A stretch of 10,000 bases of DNA from Candidatus Hydrogenedens sp. (GTDB taxonomy: Bacteria; Hydrogenedentota; Hydrogenedentia; Hydrogenedentales; Hydrogenedentaceae), in the NCBI GenBank assembly GCA_020216745.1, contig JAIWNQ010000112.1, positions 1 through 10,000 of the forward strand. The letters are read 5' to 3'. This document shows positions 7,520 through 10,000 of the stretch, one piece after another. The position numbers were made by a program, and so were the translations under genes. The number at the start of each line of letters is the position of its first letter. Position 1 is the stretch's first letter. Below the pieces are notes generated by a model that searched no databases, had not been told where the DNA came from, and was given only the letters and a program-made list of their open reading frames with translations.

Positions 7520-8706
7520 TTTGTGTTGTCCTCCATTACCTGAACCTTTTGACCCTCTTTAATAAAAGATTGTCCCATGCTAATAATTGGGGTTCCCTCT
7601 TGAAGTGTAGTATCTACAAGTTCTACCCAGCCATTTGTTTCTAATCCTATAGTTACAGGTACTTTTTGGGCAACATTGTTAACAACCGTGAAAATAAATT
7701 TTTCATTTCCTGCGGTTAATACGCATTCTTTGGGGATACCCAATGCTTCTTTTTTCTCAAGTATTACTGAAACTTCAACCATGGCACCTGCAACGATATA
7801 ATCATCTTTATTGTTAAGTATTGCTTTAACTTCAAAGGTTCGTAAATTAGGTAATATTGTAGGACTTTTATGGGTTATTTTAAATGTTCCTATTTCTTTT
7901 TTCATAGCGGTGAATACTGCTTCTGTTTTATCAATATCTATGTAAGGATAGTACTCTGCAGGGAGAAAAATAGAGGCTTCTAATACCTCTGGATTGTCTA
8001 TTTTAAGAATAGGTCTACCGGCACCAATAAACTCATTTTGTTCAACAAATTTATAGCTTACTTTGCCAGAAATCGGGGCATATACTAATGAATCAGAGAG
8101 TGTTTTCTCTGATATTTTAAGGGCATGTTCTGCTTTTTTCAATTGTTCGTTTGCTAACTGACATACGGCTTCTGCATGTTCTAACCCTGCTTTTGTTGCT
8201 TTATATCGTGTTTCCTGAAGTTCCCAAGTATCTTTGGATATGGCTTTTTTTTCAATAAGTCTTTGAAATCTTTCATAGTCTGTTTTTGCTTTTTCGTATT
8301 GAGCCTTCATGTTCGCCAAATTGGCTTCGGCTTCACGTATTCCACATTTAGCTACTGCAAGGTCTTGTTTTGCTATTTCATATGCCTGCTCTACTCTGAC
8401 TTTATCTATCTGAAATAATGGCGTTTTGTTTGCTATAACTTCATCTCCCTTGTCTACGAACAGGTCTGTTACTACACCATCAATTCTTGCGGATACTATA
8501 GCGTGTTCTTTTGTATCAATAGTTCCCTGTGCTTCAACTGTTTTTGTGAATATCCTCTTTTCAATGTTTGTTACCTTTACAGGGAAATTCTCGGTGCCGT
8601 TATTTTGTTCTGCATTAACAATATTATTTTTACAGCTTGTGAAAATGAGTATTTCCAAAACGAAAATAAACAGGATACATATTTTAATATTATTATTCTT
8701 TTCCAT
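7516..8706 (-). CDS. RND efflux adaptor (HlyD/AcrA-type membrane-fusion protein)
   Basis: Periplasmic adaptor that bridges the RND pump and the TolC-like channel. In the 396-residue reading there is an N-terminal hydrophobic segment (about 8-24) ending in a possible lipobox (IFTSC, Cys25), a first lipoyl half (ARIDGVVTDLFVDKGDEV, about 73-101), a long alpha-hairpin rich in Ala, Glu and Lys (about 102-206), the second lipoyl half (VYAPISGKVSYKFVEQNEFI), then beta-barrel and membrane-proximal domains. The frame is open upstream to an ATG at 8832, but the ATG at 8706 is chosen because an AAAAGGAGC lies just before it and it opens a signal-like sequence; the longer reading would overlap the channel gene by 140 bases. 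Its start overlaps the channel gene's end by 14 bases and its TGA overlaps the pump ATG. The hydrophobic core holds a Glu (E18), so lipidation is uncertain; simple membrane anchoring is the alternative. Confidence 0.93.
   Translation of the reverse strand: MEKNNNIKICILFIFVLEILIFTSCKNNIVNAEQNNGTENFPVKVTNIEKRIFTKTVEAQGTIDTKEHAIVSARIDGVVTDLFVDKGDEVIANKTPLFQIDKVRVEQAYEIAKQDLAVAKCGIREAEANLANMKAQYEKAKTDYERFQRLIEKKAISKDTWELQETRYKATKAGLEHAEAVCQLANEQLKKAEHALKISEKTLSDSLVYAPISGKVSYKFVEQNEFIGAGRPILKIDNPEVLEASIFLPAEYYPYIDIDKTEAVFTAMKKEIGTFKITHKSPTILPNLRTFEVKAILNNKDDYIVAGAMVEVSVILEKKEALGIPKECVLTAGNEKFIFTVVNNVAQKVPVTIGLETNGWVELVDTTLQEGTPIISMGQSFIKEGQKVQVMEDNTK
7529..7534 (-). promoter_or_regulatory. Ribosome-binding site of the RND pump gene
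   Basis: GGAGGA on the minus strand lies 9 bases before the ATG at 7519, within the end of the adaptor gene. It is a near-ideal Shine-Dalgarno sequence and fixes the pump start. With the ATGA overlap it suggests coupled but efficient translation of adaptor and pump. Confidence 0.8.
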
Positions 8707-10000
8707 TGTTTTTTTGCTCCTTTTCATTAGACGTATTAACTGCTTCAAAACAGTATATTGAATTTCCCATATATGTTTTTCCGATAGAATTCCACAAAAC
8801 AGCACGAGCAATTTGTTCTTGTATTTGTGCAACTATTTGGTTAATCTCAGCATTTCCAAGTTCCGCCTGTAGATTGATTAAATCTACCTCCGTAATCATG
8901 CCTTCGTTCCATTTCTCGTTTTCTTCTCTAAACTTTTCTTTTTGGTAAATAAATGCTTGATGTGCTAATTTACTGTCTTCTTTAGCTTTTTCTAAATCAT
9001 TTTTTGCTCTAATAACACCCACAATTAAAGATAATGCTGTTTCTTCTCGTTCTAAAAAGGCTTTTTCTCTCTTTTCTCGTGCAATTCTGTATTGTTGTAT
9101 GTTTGCAAATCCATTGAACAAGGTTAAAACACTATGTATGCCATACAACACTGATTGGGAATACATTGTATACGAATTGGAAGTATATTCCCATTTAGAA
9201 AAGCCTCCAACTAATGGCAAAAACTGGGTAATGGCAAGTTTTATCTCATCTTCACTAATTTCAACTTTTCTGTCTTCTATCTGAATCTGAGGATGGTTCT
9301 TTAATGCCTGAAGAATTAAATCTTCCAATGAGTCCGTTGTTGAAGGAATTTCAATATTTTTTGATAGTTTTATTTCTTGCAAAGGATGGATCCCCAAAAC
9401 ACTGTTTAGTTGTGCTTTTGCTTTGTTAATTTCATATTCACATTGTTTTAAGTCCCTTTCTTTTAATTGTTTTAATAAAATAGATTGTTCCTTTTGCGAT
9501 TGGGTGATAAGCCCTTCTTCGTAAAATAGTTCCATTTGTTCAACAAGCTTTTTTGATGCTTCATATTGCATTTCTAATGATTTTTTTATGTTCTCTAACG
9601 CTAATACTTGAAAATATAAAGCGGTTGTTTGTAGTGAGATCATCTGGCATGTATAGTTGTAAACTAAATTACTAATATCAACGCCCCGTTTACTTAAGTC
9701 GTAAATAAACCATGTGGCAGGTGCAAATATAGGCATTTGTAATTGAATGTCTGCTATTCGGATTGTTTTATCTTGCATTGCAGTTGATAGAGGACCTATA
9801 TCTACCATCGGTTGACGGTCGTATGTTACTACTTGAAATTCTGCATTGATTTGTGGAAAAAAATTAGCAAAAGCCATATTTTTTTCTAAACGGGCAATCT
9901 TTTTATTAATCTCTGATGTTTTTACGTGTATATTATTTTTTAATGCTAATTGAATACATTCTTCTAAACTTATTTCTTTATTTGTTTTAATAATCTCAGG
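8693..10000 (-). CDS. TolC-like outer-membrane efflux channel, 5' partial
   Basis: Outer-membrane exit duct of the tripartite pump. The frame stays open from the TAA at 8693 to the right edge, giving about 435 residues. The Met at 9877 is internal, because upstream codons continue a typical OEP repeat (LEECIQLALKNNIHV...). Two OEP repeats can be read: one beginning near 9970 and reaching FFPQINAEF, and a second beginning near 9331 (SLEDLILQALKNHPQIQIED) and reaching FLPLVGGF. This is the internal duplication typical of TolC, each half with a beta-strand pair between long coiled helices. The signal peptide lies beyond the window, so lipoprotein (OprM-type) and non-lipidated (TolC-type) forms cannot be told apart. 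It is the first gene of the operon visible here; its promoter is not in the window. Only about 20 to 50 N-terminal residues should be missing, judged from the usual spacing of signal peptide and first repeat. Confidence 0.93.
   Translation of the reverse strand, partial: PEIIKTNKEISLEECIQLALKNNIHVKTSEINKKIARLEKNMAFANFFPQINAEFQVVTYDRQPMVDIGPLSTAMQDKTIRIADIQLQMPIFAPATWFIYDLSKRGVDISNLVYNYTCQMISLQTTALYFQVLALENIKKSLEMQYEASKKLVEQMELFYEEGLITQSQKEQSILLKQLKERDLKQCEYEINKAKAQLNSVLGIHPLQEIKLSKNIEIPSTTDSLEDLILQALKNHPQIQIEDRKVEISEDEIKLAITQFLPLVGGFSKWEYTSNSYTMYSQSVLYGIHSVLTLFNGFANIQQYRIAREKREKAFLEREETALSLIVGVIRAKNDLEKAKEDSKLAHQAFIYQKEKFREENEKWNEGMITEVDLINLQAELGNAEINQIVAQIQEQIARAVLWNSIGKTYMGNSIYCFEAVNTSNEKEQKNNGKE
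8716..8724 (-). promoter_or_regulatory. Ribosome-binding site of the adaptor gene
   Basis: AAAAGGAGC on the minus strand puts GGAG 10 bases before the ATG at 8706, with an A-rich spacer that includes seven consecutive A. It lies inside the last codons of the TolC-like gene. It decides the adaptor start in favour of 8706 over the upstream ATGs at 8727 and 8832, neither of which is supported by the overlap geometry. Confidence 0.75.

Noticed and set aside
8426..8761. 111-codon + strand open frame across the adaptor start and the channel gene end
   Set aside because: Antisense to two well-supported genes; its hydrophobic look comes from the reverse complement of Lys/Asn-rich and signal-peptide codons.
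8707..8832. Longer adaptor reading beginning at the ATG at 8832
   Set aside because: It would overlap the TolC-like gene by 140 bases and place 42 extra residues before an obvious signal-like sequence; the strong ribosome-binding site at 8716-8724 points to 8706.
9875..9877. ATG at 9877 as the start of the TolC-like protein
   Set aside because: Codons upstream to the window edge stay open and encode the beginning of the first OEP repeat, so the true start lies outside.

Overview
The window comes from a low-GC, Gram-negative (diderm) bacterium. The diderm call rests on a TolC-type outer-membrane channel, an RND pump with its periplasmic adaptor, and an O-antigen ligase-like membrane protein. 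The phylum cannot be told from the sequence. No rRNA, tRNA, insertion sequence, CRISPR array or phage gene was seen. The window is almost fully coding, with no gene-free stretch above 300 bases.

Left third, + strand (2-2642): the 3' part of an O-antigen ligase/polymerase-family membrane protein (Wzy_C domain plus a large C-terminal extracytoplasmic region with a TPR-like end). After a 31-base gap holding a small perfect inverted repeat comes a complete M24-family Xaa-Pro aminopeptidase with all its metal ligands. The ligase gene runs off the left edge.

Right two thirds, - strand (10000 down to 2655): a compact operon read right to left. It encodes a TolC-like channel (5' end outside the window), a membrane-fusion adaptor, an RND inner-membrane pump, and a clan GH-A-like glycoside hydrolase. 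Spacing is very tight: the channel gene overlaps the adaptor gene by 14 bases, adaptor and pump overlap by 4 bases (ATGA), and the hydrolase starts 8 bases after the pump stop. The first three products should form one tripartite efflux machine across both membranes. The hydrolase at the end is unusual cargo and suggests a link to a glycan or glycosylated compound, but this is inference from position.

The two transcription units converge with only 12 bases between stop codons and no recognisable terminator. The most interesting points are the pump's replaced proton-relay residues (T399-N400 and N927 where AcrB has Asp-Asp and Lys) and the hydrolase co-encoded with it. I see no clear evidence of a wholly new system.
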